A stretch of DNA of 6,486 nt from an uncultured bacterium (GTDB taxonomy: Bacteria > Edwardsbacteria > AC1 > EtOH8). Each line of letters starts with the position of its first letter. The stretch's first letter is position 1. The position numbers were made by a program, and so were the translations under genes. Under the pieces are notes generated by a model. That model ran no database searches, was not told the origin of the DNA, and was given only the letters and a program-made list of their open reading frames with translations. Location of the stretch: positions 1 through 6,486 of the forward strand of contig CALGNM010000018.1 of NCBI GenBank assembly GCA_937958665.1, in the 5' to 3' direction. Of this stretch, positions 1 to 6,436 are shown one piece after another.

Positions 1-45
1 GATCGTATTCGGTGACTGGAGTTCAGACGTGTGCTCTTCCGATCT
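1..45 (+). other. Illumina index/read-2 adapter (library artefact)
   Basis: Bases 12-45 match the Illumina TruSeq read-2 adapter exactly, from GTGACTGGAGTTCAG to the final CTTCCGATCT. Bases 1-3 (GAT) and the next eight bases (4-11) fit the end of the P7 arm followed by an 8-nt index. This is synthetic library sequence. Biological sequence begins at 46, and any frame crossing this point should be ignored. Confidence 0.97.
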
Positions 46-47
46 TC

Positions 48-106
48 GTCATCCCCCTGCAAAGGGGGATCCACATACCCTGGATGCTCGTTTGCACGAA
101 CATGAC
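48..106. repeat. REP-like inverted pair of palindromic arms
   Basis: Two 26-bp arms, 48-73 and the reverse complement of 81-106, face each other across a 7-nt spacer (CATACCC). Each arm reads GTCAT, a 5-nt stem half, TGCAAA, the complementary stem half, then ATCCA. The arms agree at 19 of 26 positions. The GTCAT, TGCAAA and ATCCA blocks are identical, while the stem halves differ (CCCCC/GGGGG against GTTCG/CGAGC) yet still pair apart from one G-T wobble. Each arm can form a stem of about 8 bp with a 4-nt loop (GCAA). The wobble is G-U in a minus-strand transcript but A-C in a plus-strand one. The layout resembles paired REP/BIME-type intergenic repeats built on GTCAT/ATGAC ends. No transposase is visible, and with one copy the family identity is inferred. 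It fills nearly all the non-coding DNA after the regulator gene. Confidence 0.72.
58..73 (-). promoter_or_regulatory. Possible sigma-54 -24/-12 promoter match
   Basis: Read on the minus strand this 16-mer is TGGATCCCCCTTTGCA. It keeps the invariant GG and GC separated by 10 nt, the leading T, and the TTGCA of the sigma-54 consensus (TGGCAC-N5-TTGCA). The CA after TGG is replaced by AT. It points away from the regulator gene toward the missing downstream gene, where pilA often lies in related loci and is often sigma-54 dependent. Against it, every base lies inside a palindromic repeat arm, and the other arm (81-96, plus strand) gives a similar match, so the resemblance may come from the repeat. 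Confidence 0.3.
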
Positions 107-116
107 ATGATGGCCG

Positions 117-2273
117 CTATTCTATCTTATAGCCCTTCAGCTTTCGATATAATGTGGCGTAGTGGATGCCCAACTTTTTGGCCGCCTTTGACTTATTGCC
201 GCCACATTCGTCCAGCACCCGAATTATGGTCTGCTTCTCGCTTTCCTTCAGGTTTCCCACCTTGTTGGCTTTTGGCCTGCTCTCATCTGTTGCCTGAGCT
301 TTAATCACCTCATCGGGAAGGCTGTGGCGGCCTATCACCGCCCCATCCTCCAGTATCACCGCCCGTTCCAGAACGTTCTCCAACTCCCTGACGTTGCCCG
401 GCCAAGGGTACTGTTGCAGAGCTTCCCTGGCCCCGGATGATATGACCTTGACCGGCAGTCCCTGCCGGCGGCAGACGTTCTCCACAATCCTCTCGGCCAA
501 TAGCATGATATCGGAACCCCGGTCCCTTAAGGGGGGAATGGTTATCTGGATCACGTTCAGACGATAGAAGAGGTCAGTGCGGAACCTATTCTGTTCCACC
601 AGCTTGGCCAAATCCTGGTTGGTGGCCGAGATCACCCGGACATCCACTTTGATGGGACGGCTTCCCCCCACCGGGACTATCTCCCGCTCCTGCAGGACCC
701 GCAGCAGCTTTACCTGGATGGCCGGGGAGGTCTCGGAGACCTCATCCAGGAAGAAGGTGCCGCCGTCGGCCAGCCGGAACAGCCCCTCCTTATCGCGGAC
801 CGCCCCGGTGAACGATCCCCGCAGATGGCCGAACAGCTCGGATTCCAGCAGGGTCTCGGGAATGGCGGCGCAGTTGATGCTTACGAACGGACCCCGGTTG
901 CGGTTGCTGAGACGATGGAGCTCCCGGGCCAATAATTCCTTGCCGGTGCCCGATTCCCCGCATACCAACACGGTGCTGTCGGTGGGGGCCACCTGTCGCA
1001 CCATGTTTAGTACCTCAATGAAATTGGGGGCCTGGCCGATAATCCGGCTTTCCCCCTCCGGGGGATTGGCTACAGGTCTATCTCCCATCGGGACCTCGAT
1101 GTGGGCGAAGCGGGCGAAATCCTCCACCGTTTTGCGGATGTAGCCGGCCTTGCGCCGCAGGCCGGAGATAAGCCCCACCGAATCCGGATCATCATCCCGC
1201 TGCAGGCCGCCCAGACCCTTCTCGATCTCGGCCAGATAGGGGTGGATGGCCTTGAGCAGGTTCTTGGTGAGCTGCTGGGAGGTCTCCAGCTGTTCGATTT
1301 CGATCAGCCGGTTCTCCATGCTCTTGGCGGCGCTTAAATCCTGAAAGATGGCGATCAACCCCTCCGGGTTTCCCTGTCCGTCGGTGATGGCGGTGGTGCT
1401 GATGCCCACCGGAATCTCGGAATCCCTTCCCAGCCCTATCTTGACCTCCCACCGGCCGGAGCTTCCTCCTCCCCGTTCCACCTCACGGCTGAGCACCTCG
1501 GCAAAGGGCTGCAGGCCGCCGGCGGCCGCCCGGCCGATTTCCTGCCCCTCCACCAGGCGGGGATCCAGGCCCAATATCCGGGCCCCGGCCGCGTTGCAGT
1601 ACATCACCTGCCCCCGGGCATTGAGGGTCAGCAGGCCGCTGCCCATCCGCTCCAAAATGTCGCCGGTGGACAGCCGGAACTCCTCCAGGGCCCGGGCGGT
1701 GTCCTCCAGCTGGCGCCCCTTGGCCTTGAGCCGCTCGGCCAGAAAGCCGGAGAAGGCCGCCACCAGATAGAAGCAGATGGCGTAGATATAGCCCCTTAAC
1801 ACAAAGTCGGCCCGGAAGATTGAATAGAACCCGCCCGGTGCCGATGGCACCAGCCCGGACTGGATGGTCCTCAGCTCGGACCACATCAGCAGGGCCAGGC
1901 AGGCGGCCGCCAGGGTGGCCGTTATTATCGCCCCCCGGGCATAACGGACGCTGGCGGCCGACATTATGGCCAAAAAGTAGAGCAGGGGGAACGGATTGTC
2001 GGTCCCGTCGGTGGCATGGATGAAAATGGTCACCCAGGCCGTGTCCGCCAGCATCTGTCCGTAGTCCCATAGCCAACCGGCCCGCAACAGATTGAGATGC
2101 CTGATTGCCCAGGCAACCAAAACATATGCCAGCCACAGGGTCAGAACCTCGGGGACATAGATGGCAAGCGGCCCCAGCTTGCTTAAAGCCAGGGCGCTTA
2201 CCGTCATCAAAGTGGACACCACCAGCCGCCCCCAGAACATGGGCGGCAGGCCTTTAGGACTGCTGGTATTCAT
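117..2273 (-). CDS. PilS-like membrane sensor fused to PilR-like sigma-54 activator
   Basis: A one-protein transcription activator, probably controlling pilus genes with RNA polymerase-sigma54. Residues 1-180 hold about six hydrophobic segments (near 14-32, 38-57, 72-88, 95-110, 114-131, 160-180) in the PilS pattern. A PAS domain spans about 200-315. A helical stretch at 321-395 resembles a histidine-kinase dimerisation hairpin (ends VEDFARFAH) but lacks HExxNP. After a short linker comes the AAA+ domain (410-648): Walker A GESGTGKE 439-446, sigma-54 contact loop GSFTGA 486-491 (usually GAFTGA), Walker B LDEVSE 509-514, arginine-finger region FRTDLFYRLNV 564-574, WPGNVRELENV 624-634. A Fis-type helix-turn-helix occupies 691-715. 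There is no HATPase_c and no receiver domain. It begins 15 nt after pilC. The ATG at 2273 has only a weak Shine-Dalgarno sequence (AAAGAA, 4 nt away). ATG codon 12 at 2240 has AAAGG 10 nt upstream and is a possible alternative start. PilR-like output is near certain; the pilus target is inferred from context. Confidence 0.93.
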   Translation of the reverse strand: MNTSSPKGLPPMFWGRLVVSTLMTVSALALSKLGPLAIYVPEVLTLWLAYVLVAWAIRHLNLLRAGWLWDYGQMLADTAWVTIFIHATDGTDNPFPLLYFLAIMSAASVRYARGAIITATLAAACLALLMWSELRTIQSGLVPSAPGGFYSIFRADFVLRGYIYAICFYLVAAFSGFLAERLKAKGRQLEDTARALEEFRLSTGDILERMGSGLLTLNARGQVMYCNAAGARILGLDPRLVEGQEIGRAAAGGLQPFAEVLSREVERGGGSSGRWEVKIGLGRDSEIPVGISTTAITDGQGNPEGLIAIFQDLSAAKSMENRLIEIEQLETSQQLTKNLLKAIHPYLAEIEKGLGGLQRDDDPDSVGLISGLRRKAGYIRKTVEDFARFAHIEVPMGDRPVANPPEGESRIIGQAPNFIEVLNMVRQVAPTDSTVLVCGESGTGKELLARELHRLSNRNRGPFVSINCAAIPETLLESELFGHLRGSFTGAVRDKEGLFRLADGGTFFLDEVSETSPAIQVKLLRVLQEREIVPVGGSRPIKVDVRVISATNQDLAKLVEQNRFRTDLFYRLNVIQITIPPLRDRGSDIMLLAERIVENVCRRQGLPVKVISSGAREALQQYPWPGNVRELENVLERAVILEDGAVIGRHSLPDEVIKAQATDESRPKANKVGNLKESEKQTIIRVLDECGGNKSKAAKKLGIHYATLYRKLKGYKIE

Positions 2274-2288
2274 GGTTTTCTTTAGGTA

Positions 2289-3500
2289 TCAATGGCCCCC
2301 CATCAGGGCCGAGGTCATGCTGAAGATGGGCAGGTACATGGCGATCACCATTCCACCGATCATGGTAGCCAGGAATACCATGATGATCGGCTCCATGGCC
2401 GCCATCAGGGCCTCCACCGCCCCGTTGACCTCCTCGTCGTAGAAGTCGGCGATCTTGTTGAGCATCTCGTCCAGGCCGCCGGTGGCCTCGCCCACCGAGA
2501 TCATCTGGACCACCATGGGCGGGAAGATCTTCATGGTCTTCAAGGGGGCGGAGATGGTCTCGCCGCCGCCGATGGACTTGCGGGCCGACATGATGGCGTC
2601 CTGCACCACCCGGTTGCCGGCAGTCTTGGCGGTGATCTCCAGGGCGTCCAGGATGGCCACGCCGGAGGACAGCAGGGTGCCCAGGGTCCGGGCGAAGCGG
2701 GCGATGGCCGATTTCTGCTGCAGGTCACCCAGGATGGGAAGCTTGAGCATTATGTTGTCGATCACCAGCTGCCCCTTGTCGGTCTTGTAATAGCGCTGGA
2801 TGGCGATGGCTATGCCCACCATGACCGCTATTATCAGCAGGATCCACTTCTGGAGGAATTTTGACAGGGCCACCACGAACAGGGTCGGCGGTGGCAGCTT
2901 GGCCCCCATCTCGGCGAACATCTTCTCGAAGATGGGGATCACGAAGATCAGCAGCACCGCCGAGGCCCCGATACAGACGGTGATCAATATGATGGGCATG
3001 ATCAGGGCCCGCTTGACCTTGGCCACCAGCTGCTCGGCGCTCTCCAGGTAGGTGGCCAGCCGCATCAGGATGTTGTCCAGGATGCCGCCGGCCTCGCCGG
3101 CCGCCGCCATGTTGATGTACAGTTCGGAAAAAATGTGCTTCTGCCGTTTGAGGGCCTCGGCCAGGGTGGAGCCCCCCTCCACGTCGGTCTTGATGGTCTC
3201 CAGCACCTTCCGGAAGGTGGGGTTCTCCTGCTGGTTGGCCTGGATCTCCAGGCAGGACACCAGGGGCAGGCCGGCGTTGATCATGGTGGAGAACTGCCGG
3301 GTGAAGATGGCCAGGTCCTTGTTGCTGACCTTGGGTTGCATGAAGCTGAGCTTGAGCTCTTTGGGCTTGAGCCGGACCGAGGAGACGATGATGTTCTTGC
3401 GCCGCAGGGCCTCGATGACCGCCGCCTCATTCTCGGCGGTCAGCTCCCCGGACACCAAGCCGGACTTGGAATCCCTCCCCTTCCACAGATATATGGGCAT
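2289..3500 (-). CDS. pilC: Type IV pilus inner-membrane platform protein PilC
   Basis: Polytopic inner-membrane platform of the type IV pilus, on which the PilB and PilT hexamers act to feed pilins into or out of the fibre. At 403 residues it has the usual PilC/GspF length. The N-terminal part (YLWKGRDSKSGLVSGEL) is the typical cytoplasmic lead-in. Two T2SF repeats follow, at about 65-188 and 267-390, each ending in hydrophobic helices. Membrane segments are near 167-190, 218-236 and 372-393. The second repeat carries GEATGGLDEML (337-347), matched in the first by GEAGGILDNIL (135-145). The ATG is supported by AAGGAG 8 nt upstream. It lies 46 nt after pilT and 15 nt before the regulator. GspF of a type II secretion system is the main alternative, but an adjacent pilT argues for a pilus. 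Nothing is missing or broken. Confidence 0.95.
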   Translation of the reverse strand: MPIYLWKGRDSKSGLVSGELTAENEAAVIEALRRKNIIVSSVRLKPKELKLSFMQPKVSNKDLAIFTRQFSTMINAGLPLVSCLEIQANQQENPTFRKVLETIKTDVEGGSTLAEALKRQKHIFSELYINMAAAGEAGGILDNILMRLATYLESAEQLVAKVKRALIMPIILITVCIGASAVLLIFVIPIFEKMFAEMGAKLPPPTLFVVALSKFLQKWILLIIAVMVGIAIAIQRYYKTDKGQLVIDNIMLKLPILGDLQQKSAIARFARTLGTLLSSGVAILDALEITAKTAGNRVVQDAIMSARKSIGGGETISAPLKTMKIFPPMVVQMISVGEATGGLDEMLNKIADFYDEEVNGAVEALMAAMEPIIMVFLATMIGGMVIAMYLPIFSMTSALMGGH

Positions 3501-3508
3501 CGGCGTTG

Positions 3509-3514
3509 CTCCTT
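3509..3514 (-). promoter_or_regulatory. Ribosome binding site of pilC
   Basis: On the minus strand AAGGAG lies 8 nt before the pilC ATG. It is the strongest Shine-Dalgarno sequence in the window and fixes the pilC start. The 46-nt pilT-pilC gap around it is AT-rich for this DNA (ATAATATATAAG just after the pilT stop), but I see no convincing promoter there. Confidence 0.85.
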
Positions 3515-3546
3515 ATGTGTTTTCTGGTGTGCTTATATATTATCGA

Positions 3547-4617
3547 TCAGACCACGGTCTGGCGCTTCTTGATCATCTGGTCCAGCTCCTCCACGTTGGA
3601 GGTGTAGTCGAAGGCGGTATCCAGCGAGATCTTCTTGTCCAGGAACAATTGGGCCAGGGCCTGGTTCATGGTCTGCATGCCGTACTTCTGGCCGGCCTGC
3701 ATTGATGAATAAATCTGGTGGACCTTGTCGTCCCGGATCAGGGCCTTGATGGCTGGGGTGCACACCATGATCTCCAGGGCCAAAGCCCGCCCGCCCCGGA
3801 TCATCGGCACCAGCTGCTGGGTCATCACCCCCTCCAGCACGAAGGCCAGCTGGGCCCGGACCTGGGGCTGCTGGTAGGGCGGGAAGACATCGATGATGCG
3901 GTGGATGGACTCGGCCGCCGAGTTGGTGTGCAGGGTGGCCAGGGTCAGGTGGCCGGTCTCCGAGATGTGGAGGGCCGACTCGATGGTCTCCAGGTCCCGC
4001 ATCTCGCCCACCAGCACCACGTCGGGGTCCTGGCGCAGGGCGTACTTGAGGGCGTTCTTGAAGCTGCGGGTGTCGGACTCCAGCTCCCGCTGATTGATGA
4101 TGCACTTCTTGTGGTGGTGGATGTACTCGATGGGATCCTCCACCGTGATGATGTGGCTGCGCCGCTCGCTGTTGATCTTGTCGATCATGGTGGCCAGGGT
4201 GGTGGATTTTCCCGAGCCGGTGGGCCCGGTGACCAGCACCAGCCCCTTGGGCTTGTCGGCCAGGGCGGCGGCCACCGGTGGCAGCCCCAGGGCCTGGAAG
4301 GAGCGGATCTCCCAGGGGATCACCCGCATGGCCATGGCCACGCAGCCCCGCTGCAGGAAGATGTTGCCCCTGAAGCGCGACAGTCCCTGGATCCCGATGG
4401 ACAGGTCCAGCTCCCGCTCGGTCTCGAAGCGCTTCTTCTGGCTGTCCTTGAGGATGCTGTAGGCCAGTTGTTCGGTCACCTGGGGTGTCAGCACCTCGTG
4501 GGAGGTCACCGTCAACTCGCCGTCAATGCGGATCACCGGAGGCACCCCCACCGTCAGGTGCAGGTCGGTGCCCTTCTTCTGGATCATCTCCTCCAACAAC
4601 TGTGTCAGGGTCAGCAT
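3547..4617 (-). CDS. pilT: Type IV pilus retraction ATPase PilT
   Basis: Cytoplasmic hexameric ATPase that depolymerises the pilus and drives twitching. Its 356 residues fit the usual PilT length. The N-terminal PAS-like domain (about 1-100) begins with the characteristic LLEEMIQKKGTDLHLTVG and PPVIRIDGEL. The RecA-like motor follows: Walker A GPTGSGKSTT 131-140, Asp box IITVEDPIEY 156-165, Walker B DVVLVGEMRD 199-208, His box TGHLTLATLHTN 221-232. The C-terminal AIKALIRD (289-296) corresponds to the AIRNLIRE motif needed for retraction in PilT proteins, with conservative changes, and is followed by the family-typical GMQTMNQAL. It lacks the MshEN/T2SSE N-domain and the tetracysteine zinc site seen in PilB, which separates it from the extension ATPase. 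The ATG has AAAGG 6 nt upstream. It is the second gene of the operon, 44 nt after pilB. All catalytic residues are present. Confidence 0.97.
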   Translation of the reverse strand: MLTLTQLLEEMIQKKGTDLHLTVGVPPVIRIDGELTVTSHEVLTPQVTEQLAYSILKDSQKKRFETERELDLSIGIQGLSRFRGNIFLQRGCVAMAMRVIPWEIRSFQALGLPPVAAALADKPKGLVLVTGPTGSGKSTTLATMIDKINSERRSHIITVEDPIEYIHHHKKCIINQRELESDTRSFKNALKYALRQDPDVVLVGEMRDLETIESALHISETGHLTLATLHTNSAAESIHRIIDVFPPYQQPQVRAQLAFVLEGVMTQQLVPMIRGGRALALEIMVCTPAIKALIRDDKVHQIYSSMQAGQKYGMQTMNQALAQLFLDKKISLDTAFDYTSNVEELDQMIKKRQTVV

Positions 4618-4623
4618 GGTTCG

Positions 4624-4629
4624 CCTTTC
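4624..4629 (-). promoter_or_regulatory. Ribosome binding site of pilT
   Basis: On the minus strand GAAAGG ends 6 nt before the pilT ATG. The 44-nt gap between pilB and pilT holds no recognisable terminator or promoter, so pilT is probably co-transcribed with pilB. Confidence 0.75.
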
Positions 4630-4661
4630 ATCTGGATTGCTTTCGGTTTATCGCCCGGGGC

Positions 4662-6431
4662 CTATCCCTCGGCCGTCTCGCGGAACATCTCCTCCACCGT
4701 GGTCAGCCCCTGCTTGACCTTGCCCCAGGCATCCATCCGCAGGGTCAGCATGCCCTGCTCCACCGCCTTGGCCCGGATGGTGGTCACCGCCTCCCGGTTC
4801 AGGATCAGGTCCCGGATCTCGGGGGAGATCGGCATCACCTCGTAGAGGCCCACCCGGCCCTTGTAGCCGGTGTTGTTGCAGACCGGGCATCCCTTGCCCT
4901 TGTAGTAGGTGACCCCCTCCAGATCCTCCGGCTTGAAGCCCATGTCCAGCAGCGACTGGGGGTTGACCTTGTGGGGTTCCTTGCAGGCCTTGCAGATGCG
5001 GCGCACCAGGCGCTGGGCCTGGATCAGCACGGTGGACGAGGCCACCAGGAATGGTTCGATGCCCATGTCGATCAGACGCGACACCGAGGAGGGGGCGTCG
5101 TTGGTGTGCAGGGTGGACAGCACCAGATGGCCGGTCAGGGCGGCCTTGACGGCGATGGCGGCGGTGGGGCCGTCGCGGATCTCCCCCAGCATGATGATGT
5201 TGGGGGCCTGCCGCAGCATGGCCCGCAGGGCCACGTCGAAGGTGAAGCCGATGCCGGGCTCAGCCTGGACCTGGTTGATGCCCTTGAGGTTGTACTCGAT
5301 GGGGTCCTCCACTGTCAGGATGTGGCGGTCCGGCGTGTTCAGCTGGGACAGAGCCGAGTACAATGTGGTGGTCTTGCCAGACCCGGTGGGTCCGGTGATC
5401 AGACAGATGCCGTAGGGGGCGTGGATGGCCTTCATGAAGTTCCGGAGGGCCAGCTCGGTGAAGCCGAAGTTGGCCAGGTCCAGGGTCAGGGAGCCGGCGT
5501 CCAGGATACGCATCACCACCTTCTCGCCGAACAGCACCGGAAGGGTGGACACCCGGAGGTCGATCTTTTTGCCCAGCACCTTGATGGCGATGCGGCCGTC
5601 CTGGGGTTTGCGCCGCTCGGTGACGTCCAGCCGGGACATGATCTTGAGGCGCGACACCAGGGGGGCCTTCATCCTCATGGGCGGCTCCATCAGGGTCTGG
5701 AGCACGCCGTCCTGGCGCAGCCTGATCCGAAAGGCCTTTTCGTAGGGCTCCACGTGGATGTCGGAGGCGCCCCGCCGGACCGCCTCGGTCATGATGTAGT
5801 TGACCATCTTGACCACCGGGGTGGAGGAGCCGGCCTGCTGGGCGTCGGCGATGTCCATGTCCTCCTCGGCCTGGTCCTCGACCATCTCCACGTCGATGTC
5901 GCCTTCGATGCCCTCCATCCCTTCCCCCTCGTCCGGCAGGGCCTCGATGGCCTCGTCCTTGACCGAGCTGAGCTGGCCGCCCGAGGCGATCACCTGCAGG
6001 TCGCGCCCCAGGGGATAGTGCTGTTCCAGCAGCTTCTTGATGGCCCCGTAGCCGGCCACCACCGGCTTGACCTCCAACCCGGTCAGGAACTTGATGTCCT
6101 CCAGGGCGAAGATGTCCGAGGGGTCGATCATGGCCAGGGTCAGGCTCCGCCCCAGCCGCTTGATGGGGATCACCATGAACTTGTTGGCGATGTCGGGCCT
6201 TATCAGCTTGATCACCGTCGGCTCAATCTGGAAATTATTGAGGTCCATGGCCGGAACGTTGAACTGGCGGGCCATGAACTGCATGGCCACGTTCTCGGTC
6301 ACCATCCCCTGCCGCACCAGAATGGCGGCCAGCGGTTCGTTGCTGCTCTTCTGGTCCAGGGCGGCCTTGTCGTACTGGGCTTTGGTCAGCAGGCCCATCT
6401 TGAGGAGCATGTCGGCTATGTTCTGTGCCAT
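4662..6431 (-). CDS. pilB: Type IV pilus extension ATPase PilB
   Basis: Cytoplasmic hexameric ATPase powering pilin polymerisation on PilC. At 589 residues it is a full-length PilB/GspE-type protein. Residues 4-56 are a MshEN-type tandem motif, and the T2SSE N-domain continues to about 140. An acidic linker (159-196, 18 Asp/Glu, no Lys/Arg) leads to the N2 domain (about 205-310, with GASDIHVEPYEKAFRIRLR). The motor has Walker A GPTGSGKTT 347-355, Asp box ILTVEDPIEY 371-380, Walker B NIIMLGEIRD 411-420 and His box TGHLVLSTLHTNDA 433-446. Two CxxC pairs (C480/C483, C515/C518) form the zinc site typical of PilB and GspE and absent from PilT. The N-terminal MAQNIADMLLKMGLLT fits the family start, so the ATG is probably right. 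Only 5 genomic nt remain upstream before the adapter, so the ribosome binding site cannot be seen and a longer start cannot be excluded. The pilT neighbour favours PilB over GspE. Confidence 0.95.
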   Translation of the reverse strand: MAQNIADMLLKMGLLTKAQYDKAALDQKSSNEPLAAILVRQGMVTENVAMQFMARQFNVPAMDLNNFQIEPTVIKLIRPDIANKFMVIPIKRLGRSLTLAMIDPSDIFALEDIKFLTGLEVKPVVAGYGAIKKLLEQHYPLGRDLQVIASGGQLSSVKDEAIEALPDEGEGMEGIEGDIDVEMVEDQAEEDMDIADAQQAGSSTPVVKMVNYIMTEAVRRGASDIHVEPYEKAFRIRLRQDGVLQTLMEPPMRMKAPLVSRLKIMSRLDVTERRKPQDGRIAIKVLGKKIDLRVSTLPVLFGEKVVMRILDAGSLTLDLANFGFTELALRNFMKAIHAPYGICLITGPTGSGKTTTLYSALSQLNTPDRHILTVEDPIEYNLKGINQVQAEPGIGFTFDVALRAMLRQAPNIIMLGEIRDGPTAAIAVKAALTGHLVLSTLHTNDAPSSVSRLIDMGIEPFLVASSTVLIQAQRLVRRICKACKEPHKVNPQSLLDMGFKPEDLEGVTYYKGKGCPVCNNTGYKGRVGLYEVMPISPEIRDLILNREAVTTIRAKAVEQGMLTLRMDAWGKVKQGLTTVEEMFRETAEG

Positions 6432-6436
6432 ATCAG

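Noticed and set aside
48-106. CRISPR repeat
   Set aside because: Only two copies exist, they are inverted relative to each other with a 7-nt spacer, and no cas gene is present.
46-116. Rho-independent terminator after the regulator gene
   Set aside because: Both hairpins lack a following T-tract on the minus strand, and their paired repeat layout explains them better. They could still slow polymerase or protect mRNA ends, but this is not shown.
1038-1106. Fusion of sensor and activator caused by a deletion error in the sequence
   Set aside because: The junction lies in a natural short linker, the frame is kept, and the hairpin before it is already degenerate at the catalytic His, as expected for an old fusion rather than a fresh deletion. 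It cannot be fully excluded without reads.
1192-2136. Second minus-strand frames at 1192-1452 and 1483-2136 within the regulator gene, which could suggest a frameshifted second protein
   Set aside because: The 718-residue frame contains all recognisable motifs without interruption. The overlapping frames encode Gly/Arg/Pro-rich sequence without motifs.
3548-3561. Short inverted repeat CAGACC/GGTCTG at the end of pilT, considered as a terminator or operator
   Set aside because: It has a 6-bp stem with only 2 nt between the halves, lies inside coding sequence and has no T-tract after it. This is likely chance.
2289-6431. Type II secretion cluster (gspE/gspF) instead of a pilus cluster
   Set aside because: A PilT retraction ATPase with its AIRNLIRE-like motif lies between the other two genes, and type II systems have no retraction ATPase. 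No other gsp genes are seen.
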